Shown here in pieces: positions 15,096 through 23,418 of a stretch of 40,310 nt of DNA. The stretch comes from JBOFDK01 sp051646925 (lineage in GTDB: Bacteria; Bacillota; Clostridia; Lachnospirales; Cellulosilyticaceae): NCBI GenBank assembly GCA_051646925.1, contig JBOFDK010000005.1, forward strand, positions 1-40,310, written 5' to 3'. How positions within the stretch are numbered: the first letter of the stretch is position 1; each line of letters opens with the position of its first letter. Position numbers and translations under genes: made by a program. The notes below the pieces were generated by a model. The model saw only the letters and a list, made by a program, of their open reading frames with translations. It had not been told where the DNA came from and made no database searches.

Positions 15096-15818
15096 ATGAA
15101 TATACTAGAACAACTAGATAACTATAAGAAATATGTGCAAAATGATTATAATAAGTATACTTCACAAAAACAGGCTATTGAGTTATTAGATAAATTTTTG
15201 AAATTTGAATATAAATATAAAATGAAATATGAAAAAATAGAAAAAGTACTGGATTATTTCGTACTTGTATGGGTACCAAAAAGAAAAAAATATTTAAAAG
15301 AAGCTGAAGGTTTTGAAATTATTCATACAGTAAGAGATTTTAAAAATTATATAGAAACTAACCAAGATATATTAAACTATGAAAATTCTAACAAAGATGA
15401 AATAGAGCAACCGTGGGTAATTGATAAATATATAGAAGATTACATGAGAGTGCATAAAGTTAAAAAAATAATTTCGGAAATGACAAAAGACCCAGTAGTA
15501 GGAACAGATACTAGAATTATTGATTTAAAGAAATATAAAGAATTTAAAGAAAAACAACAACATAATGATTCTATGTCTATATACGAACAAGGTACATTTA
15601 AAATTCAAGAAATTAATAAAGAAGGATATTTAGAACTTAGTAAAATTGGAAATAGTAAAAAATATTGTAAAATACTGTGTAGACAGAGTTATTTAAATAA
15701 CTTTAAAGAGGGAGACTTATTAGAAGTCAATTTACGAAAAAAAGTTTTTTTTATTTATTGGGAGATAGAAACCTTGAAAGCTTATTATTCTGAGGCAGGT
15801 TCACATTATTTAATATAA
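15096..15818 (+). CDS. Unrecognised lysine-rich protein, 240 residues
   Basis: I do not recognise a family. The protein is very rich in Lys, Tyr, Glu and Asn and has no signal peptide or membrane segment. Residues 1-130 look helical and may form a coiled-coil-like bundle (KKYVQNDYNKYTSQKQAIEL). A short linker with DLKKYKEFKEKQQ follows, then a C-terminal beta-rich part (about 160-240) resembling a small barrel (GTFKIQEINKEGYLELSKIG, FKEGDLLEVNLRKKVFFIYW). AGGAGAGG upstream supports the start. It may be reached by read-through from the promoter at 14862. The next gene has its own promoter. Confidence 0.75.
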   Translation: MNILEQLDNYKKYVQNDYNKYTSQKQAIELLDKFLKFEYKYKMKYEKIEKVLDYFVLVWVPKRKKYLKEAEGFEIIHTVRDFKNYIETNQDILNYENSNKDEIEQPWVIDKYIEDYMRVHKVKKIISEMTKDPVVGTDTRIIDLKKYKEFKEKQQHNDSMSIYEQGTFKIQEINKEGYLELSKIGNSKKYCKILCRQSYLNNFKEGDLLEVNLRKKVFFIYWEIETLKAYYSEAGSHYLI

Positions 15819-15831
15819 AAATATCTTGTGT

Positions 15832-15860
15832 TTTACTTCTTATTTGAAATTTTGTATAAT
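15832..15860 (+). promoter_or_regulatory. Sigma-A promoter upstream of the flavodoxin/SCP2 gene
   Basis: TTTACT (15832-15837), a 17-base spacer, and TATAAT (15855-15860). It begins just after the preceding gene's stop codon and lies about 40 bases before the next start codon. Confidence 0.55.
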
Positions 15861-15901
15861 GAACTTATGTAAAATCAGATAAAGAAAGGAAACGTGTATA
15901 G

Positions 15902-17053
15902 ATGAAAATTGTATTACTATTAGCAGATATTGCAGGAATGTTAAAACATTTCAAAGCTGATGTTATAAAGGTTTTGAATGAGTTAGATATTGAAGTAGAT
16001 GTTGTTGATTTAAATATGCTACCGTACTACAAAACAGATGAAAATAGTCCTTTTGCAATGTTATTAGCAGAACGTATTGGAAATGCTAAAGGTATCGTGG
16101 CGCTAGTAAATGTGCACATTACGGGAATGCATAGTAGTATGCAAAGTTTTTTAGAACATATGAGTGAGTATAGGCATGAAGTAGATTGTAAAATGCTTTT
16201 GCCTATTACATATAGTATAAGTGGTGGAGAACAGCAAGCAGCTTATAGTATTCAGCAAGCATGGAATACTATTGGTGGGGCAGATAGCGCGTTAGTTTAT
16301 TTGAATCCACATACTGAAATAGATATAGCGAAAGAACATATAGAACGGACTTTAGAAAATTTTTATCGTACAATGAAACAAGAACGTAGGCCTATACGTT
16401 CAAGTGAGTATTATAGATATAGTGTAGATAGTGTAGATAGTGTAGAAAATTTTAGTAGTAGACAATTGAAAGTAGATGCAATTCCAAAAAGTTTTAATAA
16501 AGAAGAACTAAAAGATATAACAAAAATTCCAAAAAATGAAAATGATGAAAATATATATGAAAAGAAAAAAGATGAAGAAGTAAAAAAATCATTTATTGAT
16601 TTATCAACGAAAGAACAAAATATATATGAAATAACGCAATTGCTACAAAACTCAAAAGAATATAAAGGCGAAAAAACATTTACAGAATTACCAACTAGTA
16701 CATACACGAGACCATCTGCTAGACAAGGTGAAAATGTTAAAAAAGGTGCAAAGTTAAGTGCTATTACGCATTATTTTGTTGCACAACATGATACTAGTAC
16801 AGATATTAGTATTCAGTATACATTGCTAGATACACAGCAAAGAGGTGTTATATCTATTAAAGATGGTGATTGTGAATATAGAGATGGTGTAATAGAGCAG
16901 CCTACAGTTGAATTAATGATGAATGATGAAGTGCTAACGCAAATACTTAAAAAGCAAATTACATACCAAAAAGCATTTATGATTGGCAAGTTAAAAGTAA
17001 AAGGTAATTTTGGTATACTTTCAAAATTAGATCAGTCATTTAAGGCAATGTAA
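15902..17053 (+). CDS. Flavodoxin-like / SCP2-like fusion protein
   Basis: Residues 1 to about 165 look like a flavodoxin-fold NAD(P)H:FMN reductase-type domain: MKIVLLLADIAGMLKHF, VDVVDLNMLPYY, a central AKGIVALVNVHITGMHSSMQ. A hydrophilic linker of about 115 residues follows (with a small SVDSVDSV repeat). The C-terminal 100 residues match the SCP2 sterol-carrier-like lipid-binding fold: GVISIKDGDCEYRDGV, VELMMNDEVLTQIL, AFMIGKLKVKGNFGILSKL. SCP2 domains bind acyl or hydrophobic ligands; bacterial versions are of uncertain role. The flavodoxin part lacks an obvious classical FMN phosphate loop. The domains are inferred by pattern. Confidence 0.68.
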   Translation: MKIVLLLADIAGMLKHFKADVIKVLNELDIEVDVVDLNMLPYYKTDENSPFAMLLAERIGNAKGIVALVNVHITGMHSSMQSFLEHMSEYRHEVDCKMLLPITYSISGGEQQAAYSIQQAWNTIGGADSALVYLNPHTEIDIAKEHIERTLENFYRTMKQERRPIRSSEYYRYSVDSVDSVENFSSRQLKVDAIPKSFNKEELKDITKIPKNENDENIYEKKKDEEVKKSFIDLSTKEQNIYEITQLLQNSKEYKGEKTFTELPTSTYTRPSARQGENVKKGAKLSAITHYFVAQHDTSTDISIQYTLLDTQQRGVISIKDGDCEYRDGVIEQPTVELMMNDEVLTQILKKQITYQKAFMIGKLKVKGNFGILSKLDQSFKAM

Positions 17054-17116
17054 ATAAAATTAGATATATATTTTAATAAGTGGGCAAATAAAAACAAATG
17101 AAGGGGTATGTATAAG

Positions 17117-17530
17117 ATGAATGAAACGTGTATTTTTTGCGAAATTATAAGTGGTAATATTCCAAGTTTTACGATATATGAAGATGAAAAATTTAAAGTT
17201 ATTTTAGATAGATTTCCAGCAGCAGCAGGACATATGTTAGTAATATCTAAAATGCATTATAACGACATATTTGAACTACCAGGTGAAGTTGCAAATGAAT
17301 TAATGATAGTAGTAAAAAAGATGGCAGACTTACTGAAAAATAATATGAAGGTAGAGTCTTTAAACTTAGTTCAAAATAATGGTGAGGTAGCAGGTCAAAC
17401 AATTAATCATTTTCATATGCATTTAATACCAAGAACAAAAGATGATGGTGTAGTATTAAATAAAACTACACATACAGAAACAACAATAGAAGAATTAGAG
17501 AAAATATCAAATCAATTACTAGGTAAATAG
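17117..17530 (+). CDS. HIT-family nucleotide hydrolase/transferase
   Basis: A histidine-triad protein of the Hint/Hit type, which acts on nucleoside phosphoramidates or dinucleotides. The N-terminus has CIFCEIISGNIPSFTIYEDE, with the paired cysteines that often bind zinc. The core contains LDRFPAAAGHMLVISKMHY, and the active-site triad is HFHMHLIP near residues 103-110. Length is 137 residues. An upstream in-frame ATG at 17108 is only 1 base from AAGGGG (17101-17106), whereas the ATG at 17117 has a 10-base spacing and matches family N-termini, so 17117 is chosen. The cellular substrate is unknown. A tandem repeat region follows directly after the stop. Confidence 0.93.
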   Translation: MNETCIFCEIISGNIPSFTIYEDEKFKVILDRFPAAAGHMLVISKMHYNDIFELPGEVANELMIVVKKMADLLKNNMKVESLNLVQNNGEVAGQTINHFHMHLIPRTKDDGVVLNKTTHTETTIEELEKISNQLLGK

Positions 17531-17595
17531 TTAAAGTAAATAGTTAAAGTAAATAATTAAAGTAAATAATTAAAGTAAATAGTTAAAGTAAATGA
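17531..17595 (+). repeat. Minisatellite block 1: five 13-base units
   Basis: TTAAAGTAAATAG-type units start at 17531, 17544, 17557, 17570 and 17583, differing only at the last two bases. A partial unit (TAAATAG) overlaps the end of the HIT gene at 17524-17530, so the repeat may have spread from the gene's stop codon. Confidence 0.93.
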
Positions 17596-17714
17596 TGATA
17601 GAGTAGATGATGCTAGAGTAAATGATGCTAGAGTAAATGATGCTAGAGTAAATGATGGTAAAGTAAATGATAGTAGAGTAGATGATAGTAGGGTAAATAG
17701 ATAGTAAGGTAAAT
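17594..17714 (+). repeat. Minisatellite block 2: eight 15-base units
   Basis: Units start at 17594, 17609, 17624, 17639, 17654, 17669 and 17684, plus a 16-base unit at 17699. The consensus is GATGCTAGAGTAAAT; units 2-4 are identical. It shares AGTAAAT with block 1, suggesting the two blocks derive from each other. There are no unique spacers. Confidence 0.93.
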
Positions 17715-17737
17715 GCTATAATAATTATATAGAAAAC

Positions 17738-17787
17738 AAAAAAGATATAGCTAGTTGGTGCGAACCAACTAGCTATATCTTTTTTTA
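17738..17787. terminator. Strong bidirectional terminator with GCGA tetraloop
   Basis: A 22-bp perfect stem (A6-GATATAGCTAGTTGGT, 17738-17759, with 17764-17785) closes on the GNRA-type loop GCGA (17760-17763) and is flanked by A-run and T-run. It separates the HIT gene and asparagine synthase. Confidence 0.95.
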
Positions 17788-17797
17788 TAAATAAATA

Positions 17798-19627
17798 TTA
17801 GATGTTTTCGAAATATTGTTTGTACCATGTTAAAAACATAAATATTGTCCAAATTTTACGACTATTATCATTTTTACCTGAGCGGTGTTCATCAAGTAAT
17901 TTGACAAGTTCTTGTTCATTGAAGTATGTTTTAGCCGCAGTACTTGTGAAAGCATCTTTCACGATGTTATAGTATAAATCTTCTTTAAGCCAAATACGTA
18001 TAGGAACTGGGAAACCGAGTTTTTTCTTATTAGCTGTTGAAGCAGGCATATTACGTTTTGCAGCAAGACGCATTGCGTATTTTGTGTTTTCTTTATTTAC
18101 TTTATAGCGAAGAGGAATTTTAGTTGCTATACGGCAAACCTCTTTGTCTAAGAAAGGAACACGTAGTTCTAAAGAATGAGCCATACTCATTTTATCAGCT
18201 TTTAATAAAATATCGCCAGCAAGCCACATATGCATATCAAGATATTGCATTTTTGTTACATCCGACTTGTCTTTAACTTTTTCATAAAATGGTGCAGTCA
18301 AAGTAGTTGGAAGAGCTGCATTTGTTTGTACTTTAAGAAGTTGTTTTCGTTCTTTTGGAGAAAACATATAAGCATTACCAATGAAACGTTCTTCTACAGT
18401 TTGAGCGCCACGGATAAGGAAGTTTTTGCCAGTGAAAGAAAATGGTAATGATTTTGCAAAAGATGCAAAAACTTTACGGATTGCCATAGGCAGTTTACGA
18501 TAATTTGCGTTATCGATAGGTTCTTTATAAATGTTATAACCACCAAAAAGTTCATCAGCGCCTTCGCCTGAAAGAACAACTTTAACATGTTCGCTTGCAA
18601 GTTGACTTACAAAATAAAGTGCTACTGCGGCAGGGTCTGCAAGAGGTTCATCCATAAAGTATTGAACTTTAGGTAATACTTCCCAATATTCTTCAGGAGT
18701 AATTACTTTGCTAAAGTTTTCTATTCCAATTTCCTTAGAAAGTTCTTTAGCGTAGCTAATCTCATTATACTGTTCGTTATTAAAGCCAACTGTAAATGTT
18801 TTTGAACCATTAAAACAACTTGCTACATAACTTGAGTCAACACCACTTGAAAGGAAACATCCAACTTCAACATCACTAATTTTATGTGTTTCAATTGAAT
18901 CTTTCATAGTAGTATCAATTAAGTCAACAATTTCTTCAAGTTCTCCATCTGTTTCGTTAAATGTAGGTTCCCAATAACGTTTAACAGTCATTTCGCCTTC
19001 TTTGAAAAGGAAAAAATGAGCAGGAGGAAGTTTGAAAATTCCTTTAAAAAACGTCTCTAGTGTAGGAGAGTATTGAAAAGAAAGATAATGTTCAAGAGCA
19101 TCAGTATTTAGTGTGCGAGGTACGCTTGGATGTTCTAAAATAGATTTTATTTCAGAACCATAAACTAATTTATTACCTTCATGATAGTAATAGAAAGGTT
19201 TAATTCCAAAGAAGTCACGTGCACCAAATAATGTTTTGTTTTTTGAATCCCAAATAACAAAAGCAAACATTCCACGTAAGTGAGAGAGTAATTCTGTACC
19301 ATACTCATCATATCCGTGAACTAGTACTTCTGAATCGGTATGTGTTTTGAAAACATAACCTTTTTCGATAAGTTTCTCACGAATAGATTGATAGTTATAA
19401 ATTTCTCCATTGAATGTAAGTACCAAAGTTTTGGTTTGGTTGAAGAGGGGCTGAGCACCTTCTTCTAAGTCGATAATACTTAGGCGTCTAAAACCTAGAG
19501 CCGCCGTTTCATCTATAAATTGACCGTCACTATCAGGACCACGATGCACAATTTTGTCCATCATAGCAGTCAGTACAGTTTTTTTATTATCAAGTTCTGG
19601 ATCTAAAAAGCCACAAAAACCACACAT
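17798..19627 (-). CDS. asnB: Asparagine synthase (glutamine-hydrolysing)
   Basis: AsnB makes asparagine from aspartate, ATP and glutamine. Cys2 of MCGFCGF is the glutaminase nucleophile once Met is removed. The N-terminal class II amidotransferase domain shows HRGPDSDG, RRLSIIDLEEGAQPLFN and FNGEIYNY. The C-terminal synthetase domain has the pyrophosphatase loop SSGVDSS (about residue 255), the SGEGADELFGGY motif and DMHMWLAGDILLKADKMSMAHSLE (split here: DILLKADKMSMAHSLELRVP). At 609 residues it is full length. It is a single gene with an upstream AAAGGAG-type site and is divergent from malic enzyme. Confidence 0.95.
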   Translation of the reverse strand: MCGFCGFLDPELDNKKTVLTAMMDKIVHRGPDSDGQFIDETAALGFRRLSIIDLEEGAQPLFNQTKTLVLTFNGEIYNYQSIREKLIEKGYVFKTHTDSEVLVHGYDEYGTELLSHLRGMFAFVIWDSKNKTLFGARDFFGIKPFYYYHEGNKLVYGSEIKSILEHPSVPRTLNTDALEHYLSFQYSPTLETFFKGIFKLPPAHFFLFKEGEMTVKRYWEPTFNETDGELEEIVDLIDTTMKDSIETHKISDVEVGCFLSSGVDSSYVASCFNGSKTFTVGFNNEQYNEISYAKELSKEIGIENFSKVITPEEYWEVLPKVQYFMDEPLADPAAVALYFVSQLASEHVKVVLSGEGADELFGGYNIYKEPIDNANYRKLPMAIRKVFASFAKSLPFSFTGKNFLIRGAQTVEERFIGNAYMFSPKERKQLLKVQTNAALPTTLTAPFYEKVKDKSDVTKMQYLDMHMWLAGDILLKADKMSMAHSLELRVPFLDKEVCRIATKIPLRYKVNKENTKYAMRLAAKRNMPASTANKKKLGFPVPIRIWLKEDLYYNIVKDAFTSTAAKTYFNEQELVKLLDEHRSGKNDNSRKIWTIFMFLTWYKQYFENI

Positions 19628-19783
19628 ATGTACGGGCTCCTTTCATAAAATTATACATCAAACTGTATCATAAAATGTCGTTAAAAGCAAATAAACTAAC
19701 AATATAAAGTATTACCTCAAAATGCTTTATTAAACAAAGAATTAAAATAAATTTTAAACCCAAAGAAAGATGAAGACAGAAAG

Positions 19784-19813
19784 TTGACGTTAACTTAGCA
19801 AAAATAGTATTAT
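19784..19813 (+). promoter_or_regulatory. Possible promoter for the malic enzyme-murG group
   Basis: TTGACG (19784-19789), an 18-base spacer, and TATTAT (19808-19813). The -35 lies in a near-palindrome (AAGTTGACGTTAACTT, 19781-19796) that could be a regulator site. By eye only. Confidence 0.42.
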
Positions 19814-19886
19814 ATAGTGGTATATATCGGAAGAAAAAACTAAAATAATTTAAATAACGATTTGTTTTTATAGAGGGGGATATACT

Positions 19887-21038
19887 GTGGATATAAATGA
19901 AATGGCTTTAGAAATGCATGAAAAATGGCAAGGAAAGTTAGAAATCACAGCAAAAGCAAAAGTGAGTTCAAAAGAAGATTTATCAATTGCTTATACACCA
20001 GGAGTAGCCGAGCCTTGTAGAAGAATTGCGCAGAATAAAGAAGATGTTTATAAATATACGATGAAAGGCAATACAGTAGCAGTTATTTCAGATGGAACTG
20101 CAGTACTAGGTCTTGGAGATATAGGTCCTGAAGCAGCTATGCCAGTTATGGAGGGAAAAGCAGTTCTTTTCAAAGAATTTGCAAATGTAAATGCAGTTCC
20201 TATTTGTATAGATACAAAAGATACAGAAGAAATTATTACTTTTATTAAGCAAATAGCACCGACTTTTGGGGGCATTAACCTAGAAGATATAGCAGCGCCA
20301 AGATGTTTTGAAATAGAAGAACGTCTAAAAGAAATGCTTGATATTCCAGTATTTCATGATGACCAACATGGAACAGCAATTGTTGTATTAGCGGGTATTA
20401 TTAATGCATTAAAAGTAGTTGGAAAACAAAAAGAAACAGTAAAAGTTGTAGTTAACGGAGCAGGGTCGGCGGGAATAGCAATCACAAAGTTGTTATTAAA
20501 TGCAGGGTTTACTAATATAATAGTAGTTGATAGGCTAGGAATTGTGCAAAAGAATCAGACATGGATGAATTGGGCACAAAAAGCGCTTTGTGATACAACC
20601 AATAAAGATAATATTATTGGTGATTTGACACTTGCACTTAAAGACGCTGATATATTTATTGGTGTTTCCGCACCTAATATTGTTACGAAAGAAATGGTTA
20701 TGTCTATGGAAAAGGATGCTATTATATTTGCTATGGCAAACCCAACACCAGAGATTATGCCACATTTAGCAAAAGAAGCAGGTGCAAGAATTATAGGTAC
20801 GGGACGTTCAGATTTTCCAAATCAAGTAAATAATGTTTTAGTTTTCCCAGGTATTTTTAAAGGGGCACTTCAAAGCCGTACAAAATCAATTACAGAAGAT
20901 ATGAAACTAGCTGCAGCGTATGCGATTGCAGGTATGATTACAGATGATAAACTTAATGAAGAGAATATATTACCAAAGCCATTTGTAGAAGGTATTGCAG
21001 ATGCGGTCGCGCAAGCGGTAATGAATGCGGTTAAATAA
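19887..21038 (+). CDS. NAD(P)-dependent malic enzyme (malate dehydrogenase, decarboxylating)
   Basis: Catalyses malate to pyruvate plus CO2 with reduction of NAD(P). The 383 residues match the short bacterial form without a phosphotransacetylase extension. Signatures are LSIAYTPGVAEPCR, VISDGTAVLGLGDIGP, FGGINLEDIAAPRCFEIE, PVFHDDQHGTAIV and the dinucleotide-binding VVVNGAGSAGIAI. The GTG start at 19887 has AGAGGGGGA about 8 bases upstream. It is followed after 14 bases by murG, so the two are likely co-transcribed although their pathways differ. NAD versus NADP preference cannot be told by eye. Confidence 0.94.
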   Translation: MDINEMALEMHEKWQGKLEITAKAKVSSKEDLSIAYTPGVAEPCRRIAQNKEDVYKYTMKGNTVAVISDGTAVLGLGDIGPEAAMPVMEGKAVLFKEFANVNAVPICIDTKDTEEIITFIKQIAPTFGGINLEDIAAPRCFEIEERLKEMLDIPVFHDDQHGTAIVVLAGIINALKVVGKQKETVKVVVNGAGSAGIAITKLLLNAGFTNIIVVDRLGIVQKNQTWMNWAQKALCDTTNKDNIIGDLTLALKDADIFIGVSAPNIVTKEMVMSMEKDAIIFAMANPTPEIMPHLAKEAGARIIGTGRSDFPNQVNNVLVFPGIFKGALQSRTKSITEDMKLAAAYAIAGMITDDKLNEENILPKPFVEGIADAVAQAVMNAVK

Positions 21039-21052
21039 GGAGGGATATAAGA

Positions 21053-22111
21053 TTGAAAACAATAGTATTAACAGGTGGCGGAACAGCAGGTCATGTAACG
21101 CCTAATATTGCGATTATTCCATCTCTAATAGAAGAAGGCTGGGATATTCGGTATATAGGAAGCAAAACAGGAATTGAAAAAGAACTTATTGAAAAAGAAA
21201 ATATTAAATATTATGGCATAGCTTCAGGAAAATTACGTAGGTATATAAGTGTGGAAAATATTAAAGATCCACTCAAAGTAATAAAAGGTATGTTTGAAGC
21301 ATTTTCACTATTACGTAAAATTAAGCCGAATGTCGTTTTTTCAAAAGGAGGGTATGTAACAGTACCGGTTGTGTTGGCTGCAAAAATGTTACGTATTCCT
21401 GTAATTATTCATGAATCGGATATTACACCAGGACTTGCGAATAAAATAGCATCAAAAGGTGCAAAAACGATTTGTGTTAATTTTCCAGAGACACTGCAAT
21501 ATGTAGGGGATAAAGGGGTACTTACAGGTACACCAATTAGAAAAGAGCTTTTTCAAGGAATACCTAAAAAAGGGTATGAAGTTACAGGATTTACTAAAGA
21601 TAAACCTGTTTTACTAATGATGGGTGGAAGTTTGGGGTCTGTTAAGTTAAATAATGTTTTAAGGGAATCATTAGATGTACTAACTAAAAAGTATCAAATT
21701 GTTCATATTTGTGGTAAAGGTAATGTGGATGAAACATTACTGAATAAAAAAGGTTATAAACAGTTTGAATATGTTTCTGAAGAGTTAACAAATTTGTTTG
21801 CAATTGCAGACTTTATGCTATCTAGAGCAGGAGCAAATGCATTAGCAGAAATTGTTGCACTTAGTATACCGGCTTTACTAATACCGCTTTCACAGCAAGC
21901 AAGTAGAGGAGATCAAATTCTAAATGCAGCATCAATGGAAAAACAAGGATACTCTAAAGTTCTTGTAGAAGAAAATTTAACAGAAAAAACACTTACAGAA
22001 GCACTTGATTTGGTATATAATAACAGAAAGATATACAAAGAGGCAATGGATGACACTATAGAAACATCAGGGTTAGAAAAAGTATTAAGAGAGATAAGAA
22101 AATACAAATAA
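21053..22111 (+). CDS. murG: MurG, lipid II synthase (GlcNAc transferase)
   Basis: MurG transfers N-acetylglucosamine from UDP-GlcNAc to lipid I at the inner membrane face, making lipid II for peptidoglycan. The N-terminal GGGTAGHVTPN is the diagnostic glycine-rich loop. VVFSKGGYVTVPVVLAAK and IPVIIHESDITPGLANK are the expected acceptor-domain motifs. LLMMGGSLGSVKLN and LSRAGANALAEIVAL are the donor-domain ones. The 352 residues are full length. The start is TTG with AAGGAGGG about 10 bases upstream. It lies outside any division/cell-wall cluster, between malic enzyme and a chemoreceptor-like gene, as in some Firmicutes with a stand-alone MurG. Confidence 0.94.
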   Translation: MKTIVLTGGGTAGHVTPNIAIIPSLIEEGWDIRYIGSKTGIEKELIEKENIKYYGIASGKLRRYISVENIKDPLKVIKGMFEAFSLLRKIKPNVVFSKGGYVTVPVVLAAKMLRIPVIIHESDITPGLANKIASKGAKTICVNFPETLQYVGDKGVLTGTPIRKELFQGIPKKGYEVTGFTKDKPVLLMMGGSLGSVKLNNVLRESLDVLTKKYQIVHICGKGNVDETLLNKKGYKQFEYVSEELTNLFAIADFMLSRAGANALAEIVALSIPALLIPLSQQASRGDQILNAASMEKQGYSKVLVEENLTEKTLTEALDLVYNNRKIYKEAMDDTIETSGLEKVLREIRKYK

Positions 22112-22151
22112 AAAATTGTGATATTCTAAAAGTTATTAAGGGGGATTGTAA

Positions 22152-23222
22152 ATGTTTAATAAAAAAGAAGACGTAGAAATGATGAAGAAATTAGCTAATG
22201 GTGAGTTAGATGCATTAATACAACAATTATCAAATTCAAAAAAGGCAATTTTAAAAGTGGAGACGGTAGAAGAATTATTAGCTATACGGAAGACTATATC
22301 TATACAAATTCAAGAAGCACAATCAACTCAAAATACAGCACAAGAATTATCAAATAAAATCAATCAGGTATCAAATGAATTGCGTCATAAAACAAATATA
22401 TTAAATACCGTATCTGAGAGTATGCAAAATCATATTAATAATCATCTTTCGAATGAAAAAAGTACGCTTGAGAAAAATGAGATTCATACAAATAGTTTGA
22501 TGGATGAAATAGATAAAGAAGCTAGAGCTTCGGTAGAAGTATCAGTTGTTAATAGACAACTATTAGCATCTATTTTAAATAAAACTCAATTAGTTGATGA
22601 AAATGCTACAGGTATGAAGAAGCAGGTAGATACATTTATTGAAACAGCAAAAAATGTTTCAGCAAATATGAGCGGTATAGCATCTATAGCAGAACAAACT
22701 AATTTATTGGCATTAAATGCATCTATTGAAGCGGCAAGAGCAGGGGATGCAGGGCGTGGCTTTGCAGTTGTAGCCGAAGAGATTAGAAAGCTTTCTGATG
22801 GAACTAAAGAATTACTAAATGATATGAATCACTTTTTAACAATTTTTGAAAGTAATTCAATTAAAACAAGTGAAGAAGTGACACATACTATAGATGGAAT
22901 TGTAACAATTGAAAAACAACTACGAGAGATGGAAATTAATATAGAAAAAAATGCAACTATTAGTCAAGTGATAGAAAAGCAAATGAAAGAAATACGTATT
23001 GTAGGAACAGAAGAAATTTTGAATAATAATGAGTATAACCGTAATGCAATACGTGAAATTAGTGTGAAAAACGATGAAATGATTAAGCTAATTCGTGAAT
23101 ATCATGAAATGCTAGATCTTGTAGATAGAGTAAAAATGGAGATGGCTGGATTGTTGCAAGGAGCTAAAGATAACGAAGTAAAATTAGTAGAATTAAGACA
23201 ATTATCCGTAATGAGAGGGTAA
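22152..23222 (+). CDS. Soluble methyl-accepting chemotaxis-type signalling protein
   Basis: A 356-residue cytoplasmic receptor-like protein with no membrane segment. The N-terminal 130 residues are a helical, coiled-coil-prone region of unknown sensing function. The hallmark hairpin tip that contacts CheA/CheW is IAEQTNLLALNASIEAARAG followed by DAGRGFAVVAEEIRKLSD (about residues 179-216). The coiled coil after the tip is short and ends soon after, so the methylation helices are reduced. GGGGG lies upstream of the ATG. It is 40 bases downstream of murG with no terminator between, and a terminator follows the gene. Confidence 0.88.
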   Translation: MFNKKEDVEMMKKLANGELDALIQQLSNSKKAILKVETVEELLAIRKTISIQIQEAQSTQNTAQELSNKINQVSNELRHKTNILNTVSESMQNHINNHLSNEKSTLEKNEIHTNSLMDEIDKEARASVEVSVVNRQLLASILNKTQLVDENATGMKKQVDTFIETAKNVSANMSGIASIAEQTNLLALNASIEAARAGDAGRGFAVVAEEIRKLSDGTKELLNDMNHFLTIFESNSIKTSEEVTHTIDGIVTIEKQLREMEINIEKNATISQVIEKQMKEIRIVGTEEILNNNEYNRNAIREISVKNDEMIKLIREYHEMLDLVDRVKMEMAGLLQGAKDNEVKLVELRQLSVMRG

Positions 23223-23256
23223 TGAATAGTTTATAACCTAATAACAATTTTATAAT

Positions 23257-23300
23257 AAAAATCTAAACTGCCGAAGGTGGTAAGTATAGATTTTTATTTT
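23257..23300 (+). terminator. Terminator after the chemoreceptor-like gene
   Basis: AAAAATCTA (23257-23265) pairs with TAGATTTTT (23287-23295). An inner CTGCC/GGTGG stem closes on GAA, and further T-rich sequence follows. Confidence 0.85.
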
Positions 23301-23326
23301 TTTGAAAAAACATATTTACAAATATA

Positions 23327-23352
23327 GCTTTACAAAAATATATTTGTAAAGC
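23327..23352. promoter_or_regulatory. 26-base perfect palindrome upstream of the GGDEF-EAL gene
   Basis: GCTTTACAAA (23327-23336), AATATA, TTTGTAAAGC (23343-23352): 10-bp perfect arms with a self-complementary centre missing only strict symmetry. A half-site (TTTACAAATA) starts near 23315. It sits about 65 bases before the start codon and is probably an operator, because the T-run expected of a terminator is absent. Confidence 0.5.
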
Positions 23353-23418
23353 AAGATACTAGTAGAGCTTAAAAGTAAGTGAAATGATGTAATAAAATGA
23401 TACGGAGTGGTAAAAAAA

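Noticed and set aside
17579..17704. Repeat-peptide ORF (D-x-R-V-N)n
   Set aside because: It has no start codon or ribosome binding site and is cut off from the HIT gene by several stops.
17531..17714. CRISPR array
   Set aside because: Units of 13 and 15 bases abut directly with no spacers and there are no cas genes.
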